Shown here piece by piece: positions 1 through 8,272 of a stretch of DNA of 64,000 bases (position 1 is its first letter; each line of letters opens with the position of its first letter). The stretch spans positions 195,871 to 259,870 of the forward strand of contig JAHEZL010000001.1 of NCBI GenBank assembly GCA_023251095.1. Reading direction: 5' to 3'. The translations under genes were made by a program, and so were the position numbers. The DNA comes from Flavobacteriales bacterium (lineage in GTDB: Bacteria; Bacteroidota; Bacteroidia; Flavobacteriales_C; GCA-002722245). Below the pieces are notes generated by a model. That model had not been told where the DNA came from. It worked only from the letters and a program-made list of their open reading frames with translations, and did no database searches.

Positions 1-255
1 TAAAGACAAAATATTTTCGGCTTTCTCCTCTTTTTTAGGAAGTACGATAGCCATCTCGTAACGCGCCGTGGCAGCAACTCCGATGATAGCGACTATGGAA
101 GAAAAAAGGGCGAAAAGAGCAAAGTCTTCCGGACTGTACATCCTGGTGAGCAGCGGTGAAACAAGCAATGCAACAGCCTGCGCTATTGCAGTACCGGAAA
201 CCAGTGTAGCAATGTTTTTTGTCGTTTCTGAACGCCCTGTAAGTTTTCGAAACAT
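1..255 (-). CDS. Polysaccharide flippase (Wzx-like), N-terminal part only
   Basis: Reading from an ATG at 255 toward the window edge gives 85 residues without a stop: MFRKLTGRSETTKN, then a hydrophobic helix (IATLVSGTAIAQAVALLVSPLL), the motif TRMYSPEDFALFALFSS, a second hydrophobic stretch and ARYEMAIVLPKKEEKAEN. This TR-x-Y-SPEDFG-LF pattern followed by RYE-x-AIVLPK is typical of the N-terminus of MOP-superfamily lipopolysaccharide/O-antigen flippases, inner-membrane proteins that move lipid-linked sugar units to the periplasm. The rest of the gene (normally about 400-500 residues) lies outside the window, so substrate and neighbours are unknown. A short overlapping plus-strand frame is a shadow of it. 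Confidence 0.8.
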   Translation of the reverse strand, partial: MFRKLTGRSETTKNIATLVSGTAIAQAVALLVSPLLTRMYSPEDFALFALFSSIVAIIGVAATARYEMAIVLPKKEEKAENILSL

Positions 256-270
256 AGTGTTAATATACAA

Positions 271-300
271 GAATAGCTCCTGATGGAGCTATTCGTTTTT
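271..300. terminator. Hairpin terminator between rny and the flippase gene
   Basis: A perfect 10-bp inverted repeat, GAATAGCTCC-TGAT-GGAGCTATTC, is followed on the plus strand by GTTTTTT and preceded by few A residues on the other side. Both flanking genes run leftward, so it sits where rny transcription should stop, yet the T-run is on the plus strand. It may act weakly in both directions. Confidence 0.55.
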
Positions 301-317
301 TCATTTATTGTGTTTTT

Positions 318-1853
318 TTACTTCGCATATCCCACAGCTCTCACCTCACGGATTACGGTTACTTTAACCTGCCCCGGATAAGTCATGTCGGTTTGAATTT
401 TTTGCGAAATATCAAAAGCCAGTTTTTCAGCATCTTTATCGCTTACTTTTTCGCTTTCCACCACTACTCGTAATTCTCTACCTGCCTGAATAGCGTAAGT
501 TTTTTGAACTCCCGGATAAGACAAAGCCAATCCTTCCAGCTCGTGAATACGCTTGATGTATGAATCGAGGATTTCACGACGTGCTCCCGGACGTGCTCCT
601 GATATCGCATCACACACCTGAATGATAGGAGAAATCATCGACGTCATTTCAATCTCATCGTGATGCGCTCCGATAGCGTTGCAAATTTCCGGACGCTCCT
701 TGAATTTAACAGCGATGTTCATCCCTAAAATAGCATGCGGCAATTCCGGATCTTCATCAGGCACTTTACCTATATCATGTAACAATCCTGCTCTTTTCGC
801 CAGCTTAGGATCCAAGCCCAGTTCAGCAGCCATGATGGCGCACATGTTGGCTACCTCACGTGAATGCTGCAATAAATTTTGTCCGTAAGAAGAACGGTAT
901 TTCATTCTTCCCACCATTCTGATCAACTCAGGATGCAAACCATGAATACCTAAATCGATAGCAGTTCTTTTTCCTATCTCAACAATTTCTTCCTCTAAAC
1001 TTTTTTTCACTTTGGAAACCACCTCTTCAATACGCGCCGGGTGAATACGGCCGTCGGTTACCAATTGATGTAAGGCCAAACGCGCCAACTCTCTTCTAAC
1101 AGGATCGAAACAAGAAAGGATAATCGCCTCAGGGGTATCATCTACAATGATTTCAACTCCTGTTGCAGCTTCTAGTGCTCGGATATTTCTTCCTTCTCTA
1201 CCGATGATTCTTCCTTTGATTTCATCCGACTCAATGTGAAACACAGAAACCGCATTGTCGATTGCCGCTTCGGTAGCCGTACGTTGTATCGTTTGAATGA
1301 TAATTTTTTTAGCTTCTTTAGTCGCAGTGATTTTTGCTTCTTCAATGCTGGTTTGAATGAATTCCATCGCAGCAGTTTTCGCTTCATTTTTCAAAGCTTC
1401 CACCAATTGCTCCTTCGCTTTATCGGCTGTGATACCCGCCATTGCTTCCAGCTGATCCACCTGACGCTTGTGTAATTTCTCTACATCCTGCTCTTTTTTG
1501 GCAACAATTTCCAATTGAGATTTCAATTTATCTCTACCGGTTTCAACATCTTTTTCCAGTTTTTTCAACTCCTGAAATTTGGTGTTGTTTTGTTGTTCAC
1601 GTTGTGTGATTTTGTTTTCGTTGGCCGACATTTTCTGGTTTCTTTCCAGAATCACTTTTTCGTGTTCCGACTTCAATTCCAAAAACTTTTCTTTCGCCTG
1701 AAGGATTTTATCCTTCTTAATTTGCTCTCCTTCTTTCTCGGCATTGTCGAGAATTAATTTTGCTTTCCCCGTGGTTGATTTATTTACCACAAACCAGCTG
1801 ATCCCGGCTCCTAAAGCCAATGCGACCACTCCTATAATAATATTTACGATCAT
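318..1853 (-). CDS. rny: Ribonuclease Y
   Basis: The 511-residue protein has the complete RNase Y layout: an N-terminal membrane anchor (about 4-24), a long charged coiled coil (about 30-200), a KH RNA-binding domain starting at [11 protein letters not shown] (214-224) and an HD phosphohydrolase domain with the metal-binding HD pair at 359-360 (LLHDIGK). RNase Y is a membrane-associated endoribonuclease that starts mRNA decay. Length and C-terminus fit the family. It lies downstream of zapA on the same strand, with an 86-bp gap that is A/T rich but holds no recognisable 6S RNA. The downstream hairpin separates it from the flippase gene. Confidence 0.97.
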   Translation of the reverse strand: MIVNIIIGVVALALGAGISWFVVNKSTTGKAKLILDNAEKEGEQIKKDKILQAKEKFLELKSEHEKVILERNQKMSANENKITQREQQNNTKFQELKKLEKDVETGRDKLKSQLEIVAKKEQDVEKLHKRQVDQLEAMAGITADKAKEQLVEALKNEAKTAAMEFIQTSIEEAKITATKEAKKIIIQTIQRTATEAAIDNAVSVFHIESDEIKGRIIGREGRNIRALEAATGVEIIVDDTPEAIILSCFDPVRRELARLALHQLVTDGRIHPARIEEVVSKVKKSLEEEIVEIGKRTAIDLGIHGLHPELIRMVGRMKYRSSYGQNLLQHSREVANMCAIMAAELGLDPKLAKRAGLLHDIGKVPDEDPELPHAILGMNIAVKFKERPEICNAIGAHHDEIEMTSMISPIIQVCDAISGARPGARREILDSYIKRIHELEGLALSYPGVQKTYAIQAGRELRVVVESEKVSDKDAEKLAFDISQKIQTDMTYPGQVKVTVIREVRAVGYAK

Positions 1854-1939
1854 ACTTCTAATTTAAATTTAAAAAAAATGCACCAACCCAAAGCTCTTAC
1901 AAGCTTCCGATTGATGCGTATATACTTATTAATAATGTT

Positions 1940-2236
1940 CTACTTGTCCCTTAAATATTCCGAAACAAATTGCTCTAGTTCCTCCAACTTCGCCACCACC
2001 GAATCATCTTCAACGATGGGTTTTTTCTCAAGCTTCAACTTCTCCACCACAAACTGCAAGGCGCACATTGAAAGTACATCCTGCTTATCTTTCACCGCAT
2101 AAGCCTGTTCAAATTCCTTTATCTTTTGATCTATCAGTTTCGCCGCATTACGCACAATCTCTTCGTCCTCCCAGGCAATTGTCATGGGATAAACACGATT
2201 GGCGATATTTACTTTGATAGATAAAGATGACATCAT
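1940..2236 (-). CDS. zapA: Cell division protein ZapA
   Basis: A 98-residue protein, MMSSLSIKVNIANRVYPM, followed by EDEEIVRNAAKLIDQKIKEF and a C-terminal helix. The N-terminal strand pair (ikvniagr-ypl) and the acidic-then-helical core match ZapA, which binds and bundles FtsZ filaments at the division ring. The start chosen is the ATG that overlaps the stop of the preceding coiled-coil gene (TAATGATG), which implies translational coupling; the next ATG at 2233 is equally possible. A longer frame beginning MYCSYKW would run back into the upstream gene and is unlikely. The order small coiled-coil gene, zapA, rny is, from memory, common in Bacteroidota. Confidence 0.9.
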   Translation of the reverse strand: MMSSLSIKVNIANRVYPMTIAWEDEEIVRNAAKLIDQKIKEFEQAYAVKDKQDVLSMCALQFVVEKLKLEKKPIVEDDSVVAKLEELEQFVSEYLRDK

Positions 2237-2529
2237 TAACCATTTGTAAGAGCAATACACTTATCAATTTCACGCACCAACTCATTTATTTTCAGCTTCA
2301 GTTCATTCTTTCCCTGCTCATCTCCGGAAAGACTTTTTGCCAAAGCCAACACTTTATTCTTTTCCTCCAGTTCGTCAATTTTTTTTCCTGCACCTTTCAA
2401 CTCCTCCTTCATCACTTCATTTTCCTCTTTCACTTTCTTCAACTCCTCTGCACTTCTTTTATTGATGTAAATCAATTTCTCCACCTTTGAATGCAAACTC
2501 GCTAATATCAATGAAAGATTTTTCGCCAT
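2236..2529 (-). CDS. Small coiled-coil protein upstream of zapA
   Basis: A 97-residue protein, MAKNLSLILASLHSKVEKL, followed by a nearly uninterrupted charged helix (EELKKVKEENEVMKEELK, then KKIDELEEKNKVL). The start at 2529 is preceded by AAAGGAAG, a fair ribosome-binding site; a longer frame to 2652 has a cysteine-rich, unconvincing extension that runs back to the upstream terminator. It overlaps zapA by one base. The position suggests a cell-division or chromosome-related partner of ZapA, but that is inference. I do not recognise a named family; small proteins in this position are sometimes mislabelled as phenylalanyl-tRNA synthetase fragments in databases. Confidence 0.8.
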   Translation of the reverse strand: MAKNLSLILASLHSKVEKLIYINKRSAEELKKVKEENEVMKEELKGAGKKIDELEEKNKVLALAKSLSGDEQGKNELKLKINELVREIDKCIALTNG

Positions 2530-2632
2530 TTTTTCTTCCTTTGTTGAAGAACACAAATCTAAACGCAAGCATCCAATTAAACAAATTATTGGCTGATTAT
2601 TACATAACGAACAGAAAGTGAGCGATTTATTA

Positions 2633-2662
2633 AAACAAAAAAAGCCCCGCAAATTGCGAGGC
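2633..2662 (-). terminator. Rho-independent terminator after the expansin-like gene
   Basis: On the minus strand GCCTCGC-AATTT-GCGGGGC is followed by a run of seven T residues. It lies 22 bp beyond the stop of the expansin-like gene and before the coiled-coil/zapA/rny genes, so these two groups are probably separate transcripts. Confidence 0.8.
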
Positions 2663-2683
2663 CTTCTTCATTATTTACCCGCA

Positions 2684-3667
2684 CTATATCTTAATTATTT
2701 TACTGCTGAATACCACTGCATTGCTATTTGAAAGCTGAACGGTATAACTTCCCGCTGCTAATCCCGAGATGGAAATTTGCGCCTTTGAAGCGCCTCCAGG
2801 CAAAACTTCAACATGAACCAATTCGCCCAACAAATTGTAAATGTTAATTGTTTTGATGCCCTGAACATCGTCGAAAACCACCGCATCTGTTGCAGGATTT
2901 GGATATATACTTACCTTTCTTACCGTTTCGTAATCGGCAATATCGGTACTTAAACAAGGGGAGAAATTAGAAGTTCCCTGAAATGTTTTATTCACTCCAC
3001 TGGCTATTTCCACACTACTAACCACAACCTGCTGATTGAAAACATCTGTAATGCGAATCTGGGTATTACCGGGAATACTGATGGCCGTTGCATTCACCCA
3101 CCCATTGTCCATACCTCTGGTCATATTTACCCATTTAGATGTATAAGTATCGTAAATCTCTACTTTATTAATCTTGTTTTTGTGTTTGGCAATAATCACT
3201 TTCGCATACCATTGATTAGATCCCTGAGTAGTGATATTTAACGGAGTAGTACTCCACGGACAAGCTACTTCATGCCAATCCATCTTTGCCCGACCAATAC
3301 CCAAATCACCAAAAATGGCAAGAAAGGCCTGATTACTCAAATCGATATCACCAACCAAACACTCAGGACATTTATCCACAATTTCAATAATCTGGGTTCC
3401 CTTTGTTCCGGCTTTACCGGTGAGCTCTACACAGGTGCCGCAATAATCAGCAGTTGCATACTGAGTGTTGTTCATTGCACCGTAATAAGGTTTAATATTT
3501 GAATTGGTAAAAGAACAATTGAAGGTGGCAGTTGCAGATCCCGGAGCTTCCGCATCAATGTAAAAGGTGCCGTCTCCTGTGTAAACTGTAGCGTTGCAAG
3601 AAGATTGCGCTTTTAACAATACACTGCACAATAAAACGCATGAAAGAAGTAGTACTTGTTTTTTCAT
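2684..3667 (-). CDS. Secreted expansin-like protein with T9SS sorting domain
   Basis: A 327-residue protein with a signal peptide (MKKQVLLLSCVLLCSVLLKAQ). Residues 24-138 look like the double-psi beta-barrel of expansins: many cysteines, VDKCPECLVGDIDLSNQAF (97-115) and a terminal MDWHEV (129-134), which occupies the place of the expansin HFD motif and its conserved Asp. Residues about 140-232 fit the second, beta-sandwich carbohydrate-binding domain. From about 250 the VSIYPNPATDAVVF motif and beta-rich tail are a type A T9SS sorting signal, so the protein should be exported to or through the outer membrane. Bacterial expansins loosen cellulose-containing or related walls without hydrolysis. 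Substrate is unknown. Confidence in the expansin fold is high, in the physiological role moderate. Confidence 0.85.
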   Translation of the reverse strand: MKKQVLLLSCVLLCSVLLKAQSSCNATVYTGDGTFYIDAEAPGSATATFNCSFTNSNIKPYYGAMNNTQYATADYCGTCVELTGKAGTKGTQIIEIVDKCPECLVGDIDLSNQAFLAIFGDLGIGRAKMDWHEVACPWSTTPLNITTQGSNQWYAKVIIAKHKNKINKVEIYDTYTSKWVNMTRGMDNGWVNATAISIPGNTQIRITDVFNQQVVVSSVEIASGVNKTFQGTSNFSPCLSTDIADYETVRKVSIYPNPATDAVVFDDVQGIKTINIYNLLGELVHVEVLPGGASKAQISISGLAAGSYTVQLSNSNAVVFSSKIIKI

Positions 3668-3708
3668 AAGTTAATAGTTTTAAGTTTTTAAAATAGCCCC
3701 CGCTTTCA

Positions 3709-3738
3709 CTAACATAACTTTTTTCTTCTTAAGCACAA
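3709..3738 (-). promoter_or_regulatory. Putative promoter of the expansin-like gene
   Basis: On the minus strand TTG is followed after 19 nt by TATGTTAG, close to the Bacteroidota -33/-7 consensus (TTTG, TAnnTTTG). The expected start is near 3703, inside an AGC-GGGG-GCT motif (3695-3704) that sits 27 nt before the ATG, as in the other surface-protein genes. Confidence 0.5.
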
Positions 3739-3779
3739 AAAAAAGAACCGTAAATTCAGAAGTGTAGCAAATAATCACG

Positions 3780-3787
3780 TAAGTTTG
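3780..3787 (+). promoter_or_regulatory. Putative -7 box for kup
   Basis: TAAGTTTG is a full match to the Bacteroidota -7 consensus TAnnTTTG and lies 13 nt before the kup ATG. I see no good TTTG element 19-21 nt upstream. Confidence 0.4.
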
Positions 3788-3800
3788 CGCGGAATTTTTT

Positions 3801-5756
3801 ATGCAAGACAACAAACACAAAAACATCAATAAGGTTTCGGCAGCCGGTTTACTGGTAACCCTGGGAATTATCTTTGGAGACATCGGTACCTCTCCTCTTT
3901 ATGTACTTAAGGCAATTGTAGGTGATTCTGTTATTGATGGCGATATTGTTTTAGGCGGACTCTCTTGTATTTTCTGGACACTTACACTTCAAACCACAGT
4001 GAAATACGTGATGCTCACACTGAAAGCCGACAACAACGGTGAAGGTGGGATTTTCGCTTTATTTACTTTACTGAGAAGAATGAATAAAAAATGGCTGGTA
4101 TATATAGCCGTTATCGGAGGAAGTACTTTACTCGCCGATGGTTTTATCACTCCTCCTATTTCTGTTACTTCTGCTTTAGAAGGTTTGCGTGTTATCAACC
4201 CGTCGCTCACTCAGGAAGACATCATTCCTTTTGTAATCGCTATTCTGGCCTTTCTTTTTATCATTCAGCAATTCGGAACACAACTGGTAGGGAAATTTTT
4301 CGGACCGGTAATGCTGGTTTGGTTTGGTATGCTGGGGGTTTTAGGCTGTACAGCTATTTTCGATGACCTCAGTATTTTAAAAGCCGTTAATCCTTACTAC
4401 GCCTACAAACTTTTGGTAATACACCCCGGTGGGTTTTGGTTGCTGGGCGCTGTGTTTTTATGTACTACCGGAGCAGAAGCTCTATATTCTGATTTAGGAC
4501 ATTGCGGAAGAGAAAATATTCGCATCTCCTGGTTTTTTGTAAAAACGATGTTGTTACTCAACTACTTCGGTCAGGGTGCCGCTCTGATGAAACTCGACGG
4601 ATCAAAGCTTGGCGACATTCATCCTTTTTACTCCTTGATGAATGATGATTTTCTTCCGATAGGCATCGCAATATCAACTGCAGCAGCCATTGTAGCGAGT
4701 CAGGCTTTAATCAGCGGATCCTTCACCCTCATCAATGAGGCCATGCGCTTAAACCTTTGGCCGAAAGTGAAAGTGAAATACCCTACTACCGAACGCGGAC
4801 AATTATACATTCCTTCTGTAAACTGGATTTTGTGCGTCGGATGTATCGGCATAGTATTGTTCTTCGGTGAATCCTCCAAGATGGAAGCAGCTTACGGCTT
4901 ATCCATCATAATCACCATGATCATGACCACTATCCTTCTGATGAATTTCTTAATCATGAAAAGATATCCGGCATGGATCATCTATGTATTACTGATCACT
5001 TTCCTTTTTATTGAAATTTCCTTCCTCATTGCTAACCTTATTAAATTTGAACATGGTGGCTATGTCACCATTATAATGGCAAGTGTTTTAGCAGGAGTGA
5101 TGCTGGTGTGGCTCTTTGCCCGAAAAATTCAGGATCGCTATGTGGAGTTTACCAAAATGGATAAATACCTCCCTATCCTTTTACAACTGAGCAACGACAG
5201 AACAATTGAGAAATATGCCACTCATCTGGTATACATGACAGGCGCAGCAAAAAATAATGAAATTGAAGAAAAAGTAATTTACTCCATCTTGCGAAAACAC
5301 CCTAAACGTGCCGATATTTATTGGTTTGTACACATCGACTTAGCCGATGAACCTTTTTGCAGAGAATATAAAGTGACACAAATCATTCACAACAAAGTAA
5401 TCAGAATCGATTTCAAACTCGGTTTCCGTGAATTGCCTCGTATCAACACTATGTTCCGTCAGGTGGTAACCAGACTGGCCGAAAACAAAGAAGTAGATGT
5501 GGTGAGCCGTTACGAATCTTTACACAGAGAGAACATTGCCGGCGATTTCCGTTTTGTGGTAATGAAAAAATTCCTCTCTTACGAAAACGACCTTCCTTTC
5601 TTTGAAAAAATTATCATGGACACGTATTTCACCATCAAGGAAGTCAGCTTATCGGAAGAAAAAGCTTTCGGTTTGGATACCAGCAACGTTACCCTGGAAA
5701 AGGTTCCTTTGATTATAAAAATGGTGAAGAACTGCGAGCTGACGCGCTTGGATTAA
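3801..5756 (+). CDS. kup: Kup-type potassium uptake transporter
   Basis: A 651-residue protein that fits Kup/Trk-D potassium:proton symporters: the signature FGDIGTSPLYVLKA near residues 25-38, about twelve hydrophobic segments up to roughly residue 455, and a hydrophilic cytoplasmic tail. It should import K+ across the inner membrane. Length is slightly above the E. coli protein. It stands alone, divergent from the expansin gene, with 24-nt A/T-rich leader sequence and a TAnnTTTG box just upstream. Nothing in the sequence suggests truncation. The name could also be written KUP family potassium transporter. Confidence 0.96.
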   Translation: MQDNKHKNINKVSAAGLLVTLGIIFGDIGTSPLYVLKAIVGDSVIDGDIVLGGLSCIFWTLTLQTTVKYVMLTLKADNNGEGGIFALFTLLRRMNKKWLVYIAVIGGSTLLADGFITPPISVTSALEGLRVINPSLTQEDIIPFVIAILAFLFIIQQFGTQLVGKFFGPVMLVWFGMLGVLGCTAIFDDLSILKAVNPYYAYKLLVIHPGGFWLLGAVFLCTTGAEALYSDLGHCGRENIRISWFFVKTMLLLNYFGQGAALMKLDGSKLGDIHPFYSLMNDDFLPIGIAISTAAAIVASQALISGSFTLINEAMRLNLWPKVKVKYPTTERGQLYIPSVNWILCVGCIGIVLFFGESSKMEAAYGLSIIITMIMTTILLMNFLIMKRYPAWIIYVLLITFLFIEISFLIANLIKFEHGGYVTIIMASVLAGVMLVWLFARKIQDRYVEFTKMDKYLPILLQLSNDRTIEKYATHLVYMTGAAKNNEIEEKVIYSILRKHPKRADIYWFVHIDLADEPFCREYKVTQIIHNKVIRIDFKLGFRELPRINTMFRQVVTRLAENKEVDVVSRYESLHRENIAGDFRFVVMKKFLSYENDLPFFEKIIMDTYFTIKEVSLSEEKAFGLDTSNVTLEKVPLIIKMVKNCELTRLD

Positions 5757-5785
5757 TCCATTGATTTTTTGTTGTAAAAATCGTT

Positions 5786-5816
5786 TTGGCGGCTATTCCT
5801 CAATTCCCTATTTTAG
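5786..5816 (+). promoter_or_regulatory. Putative promoter of the T9SS protein gene
   Basis: TTG (5786-5788) and TATTTTAG (5809-5816) are separated by 20 nt, matching the Bacteroidota arrangement with one mismatch in the -7 box. The predicted leader is about 17 nt. Confidence 0.45.
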
Positions 5817-5838
5817 CACAAACCTTAAAACAATTTAC

Positions 5839-6756
5839 ATGAAAAAATCACTACTTCTTTTATCTGCAGCCTTTACCCTGTTTGCAGCAACACTTTCAGC
5901 AACAAGTTATTCAAACGCATCATGGAACGGGGCCTGGATGGTAACCGGCTTAACTCAAAACTATGTTATTTTTGATGGTGCAGGCAATATTACTGCAGCA
6001 GGTATTCCTTCAGCAACCGGTGCAGGAACATACAATATTGCGGCGGGTGGAGCTGTAACAGGAACTTTAAATGTTGGCGGAACACTTTGCCCTTTTACCG
6101 GAGCGCTCAGCAGCGACTCAGTAGCTAACGTTTCAGTTACTTACATGTCAATGTCGATTCCCGCTACTTTTATAGCAGTAAAAAACACTGCTGTAATGCA
6201 AGGAACTTACGACGGAACAATAGTTCAAACAGCCGGAGGAAGCGCTACTTTACCTATCAACTTTACTGTTGATGCAATGGGTAACATCACTTCTTCAACA
6301 AATTTAACAGGTAGTATTTCTGGAGCATTGTATTATTCAAACGGAAAAGTAACCGGTTTAATTAAAAGCGGTGAGGCAGCTCCTTTTACTGAAATAGAAA
6401 TCAACATCACCAGTGGTTATAGCGGATCTAACTCCTTATCAGGAGCTGCTACCTTAACAGGATCAGGAAAATCAGGAACGTTTGCCTTAACAAAAAGTGC
6501 TACTGTTTCTGTAAACACTGCTTTAGCGGTTCAATTCAACGCTTACCCTAATCCTGCAAAAGATCTGTTTGTAGTAGAAGGTGCTGTTTCAAACGGTAAC
6601 ATTAAAGTTTACGATGTGCTTGGAAATGTATTGATGAATACCACCATCACTTCTTCTAAAACTATTTTGAATGTAAGTACTTTGAGCAAAGGAGTTTATT
6701 TCTACAATGTTACTTCCGGAACTGCAGTTAGCGCAGGGAAGTTTATTGTTGAATAA
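5839..6756 (+). CDS. Secreted protein with T9SS sorting domain, function unknown
   Basis: A 305-residue protein starting MKKSLLLLSAAFTLFAATLSA, a clear signal peptide; an in-frame extension to 5761 upstream has no support and would bury the signal peptide. The middle (about 20-220) is Gly/Thr/Ala-rich and beta-like, with repeated patterns such as GTYNIAAGG, GTLNVGG and GTYDGTIV. The C-terminus from about 228 (FNAYPNPAKDLFVVEG to SAGKFIVE) is a type A T9SS sorting domain. I recognise no catalytic motif in the middle. It follows its own putative promoter and ends before a strong bidirectional terminator. Confidence 0.85.
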   Translation: MKKSLLLLSAAFTLFAATLSATSYSNASWNGAWMVTGLTQNYVIFDGAGNITAAGIPSATGAGTYNIAAGGAVTGTLNVGGTLCPFTGALSSDSVANVSVTYMSMSIPATFIAVKNTAVMQGTYDGTIVQTAGGSATLPINFTVDAMGNITSSTNLTGSISGALYYSNGKVTGLIKSGEAAPFTEIEINITSGYSGSNSLSGAATLTGSGKSGTFALTKSATVSVNTALAVQFNAYPNPAKDLFVVEGAVSNGNIKVYDVLGNVLMNTTITSSKTILNVSTLSKGVYFYNVTSGTAVSAGKFIVE

Positions 6757-6776
6757 GCGATAGTTATTATAAAAAG

Positions 6777-6810
6777 AAAAGCGGCAACTGATGAAGTTGC
6801 CGCTTTTTTA
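6777..6810 (+). terminator. Strong terminator, likely bidirectional
   Basis: GCGGCAACT-GATGA-AGTTGCCGC (6781-6803) is flanked by AAAA on the left and TTTTTTT on the right, extending the stem to about 13 bp. It lies 24 bp past the T9SS gene and faces ndh from the other side. Confidence 0.9.
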
Positions 6811-6822
6811 TTGTTACCTCCT

Positions 6823-6934
6823 AACCCACCCCTAACCCCTCCAAGGAGGGGAATTAGTTACTAAACCACACTCAATAATGCTTAGGAAATGCCAGCTAAT
6901 TAATTCCCCTCCTTGGAGGGGCTAGGGGTGGGTT
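6823..6934. repeat. Long palindromic intergenic element, copy A
   Basis: Two 34-bp arms (6823-6856 and 6901-6934) are inverted repeats with one mismatch. Each arm also contains an inner palindrome CCCCTCCAAGGAGGGG. The 44-nt spacer ends with ATGCCAGCTAATTAATT, a motif shared with a second element near 9.8 kb. It lies between convergent genes and carries no reading frame. It resembles the short palindromic repeats scattered in Bacteroidota genomes. Confidence 0.85.
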
Positions 6935-6940
6935 CTTGTA

Positions 6941-8221
6941 TTACTTCTTTTTCTTCGGATCCCTAATAATCAACCTCAGCGACTGATCATAAGTAATATA
7001 ATTCCAGGCCCAGTTGATAAAAATCAAAATGCGGTTTTTAGCACCCACTATCGACATTAAATGCACAAACATCCAAATCAACCAGGCGAAAAATCCCTGC
7101 ACTTTCATGAAAGGAAAATCAACCACTGCAAGATTTCTACCCACTGTTGCCATTGACCCTAAATCTTTATAAGAAAAACATTTCATCTCCCCGCCTTTCA
7201 AAATTCTACCGAGATTGTGCGCCAGATTTTCTCCCTGCTGCATTGCTACCTGAGCCACCTGCGGATGTCCGTTGGGAAATTTTTCTTCGGTCATAAAGCA
7301 CACATCACCAATGGCAAAAACGTTGGCACTACCCTCCATCCTATTGAAGCGATCAACTTTTATTCTATTGCCGCGAATCAAAACATCTTCAGGAATTCCC
7401 TCCAGTTTATTGCCGATAACTCCCGCTGCCCAAATCAATGTTCTTGCATGAATCAGGGAACCGTCTTCCAGCGAAACCTTATCGCCATCATAATCTTTTA
7501 CACGGGTATCCCGACGAACGTTAACGCCCAGTTTATCCAGATACTCTTTTGATTTATCCGACGATTTTTGAGACAAGCCGCTCAATAATCTCGGAGAAGC
7601 TTCCAGCAAATAAATCTGCATTCTTTCAAACTTCAGTTCAGGAAAATCCTTAGGCAAAATATTCTTTTTCATTTCGGCCAGTGTTCCTGCAACCTCAACT
7701 CCTGTTGGTCCGCCACCAACCACCACTATATTCATTAAGGCCTGTTGCTTTTCAGCATCTTCAACACTCAAGGCCTCTTCATAATTTTGTAAAATCCTGT
7801 TTCTGATGCTCAGCGCCTCTGAAATAGATTTCATTGGCAACGAGTTACTTTTTATTTTTTCGTTGCCGAAAAAGTTAGTGTCGGCACCAATAGACACCAC
7901 CAGATAATCGTAAGGAATTTCCCCCACATCAGAAACAACAAAGGATTCTTTGGTATTTACAGAGCTTACCTCCGTAAGGCGGATGACTACATTTTCTTCC
8001 TTTTGAAAAACTTTACGGAAGGGAAAAGAAATGGCGCTTGGTTCCAGTCCGGCTGTTGCCACCTGATAAAACAAAGGTTGAAACTGATGGTAATTGATTT
8101 TATCCAGCAACACCACCTGAAAATCATACTTAGCCAATTTCCTGGCGAATTTGAGTCCGCCAAAACCACCACCGATAATGACTACTCTTTTTTGATTGGT
8201 TTTAGGAATATTTGCCTTCAT
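6941..8221 (-). CDS. ndh: Type II NADH:quinone oxidoreductase (NDH-2)
   Basis: A 426-residue flavoprotein with two Rossmann motifs: GGGFGG (17-22) for FAD and VVVGGGPTGVEVAG (166-179) for NADH, plus FAIGDV before the C-terminal part. The tail (residues about 365-410, GFFAWLIWMFVHLM and following) is hydrophobic and amphipathic, as in NDH-2 enzymes that attach to the inner face of the membrane. It passes electrons from NADH to the quinone pool without pumping protons. It is monocistronic, convergent with the T9SS gene and divergent from the phosphoesterase gene. Confidence 0.92.
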   Translation of the reverse strand: MKANIPKTNQKRVVIIGGGFGGLKFARKLAKYDFQVVLLDKINYHQFQPLFYQVATAGLEPSAISFPFRKVFQKEENVVIRLTEVSSVNTKESFVVSDVGEIPYDYLVVSIGADTNFFGNEKIKSNSLPMKSISEALSIRNRILQNYEEALSVEDAEKQQALMNIVVVGGGPTGVEVAGTLAEMKKNILPKDFPELKFERMQIYLLEASPRLLSGLSQKSSDKSKEYLDKLGVNVRRDTRVKDYDGDKVSLEDGSLIHARTLIWAAGVIGNKLEGIPEDVLIRGNRIKVDRFNRMEGSANVFAIGDVCFMTEEKFPNGHPQVAQVAMQQGENLAHNLGRILKGGEMKCFSYKDLGSMATVGRNLAVVDFPFMKVQGFFAWLIWMFVHLMSIVGAKNRILIFINWAWNYITYDQSLRLIIRDPKKKK

Positions 8222-8238
8222 AAAACAGATTTTTTATG

Positions 8239-8267
8239 TTGCTTTTAAAGATAACAAACTATATTCG
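8239..8267 (+). promoter_or_regulatory. Putative promoter of the phosphoesterase gene
   Basis: TTG (8239-8241), 18-nt spacer, TATATTCG (8260-8267; one mismatch to TAnnTTTG). The ATG at 8273 falls where the transcript should begin, suggesting little or no leader. Confidence 0.45.
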
Positions 8268-8272
8268 CTTTA

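Noticed and set aside
1172-1387. Open frames overlapping rny on both strands
   Set aside because: They are shadow frames of the well-conserved RNase Y gene with unnatural composition.
1854-1939. 6S RNA between zapA and rny
   Set aside because: The 86-bp gap is too short and lacks the characteristic long hairpin.
2530-2652. N-terminal extension of the coiled-coil gene
   Set aside because: Cys-rich, not conserved-looking; a good ribosome-binding site precedes the internal ATG at 2529.
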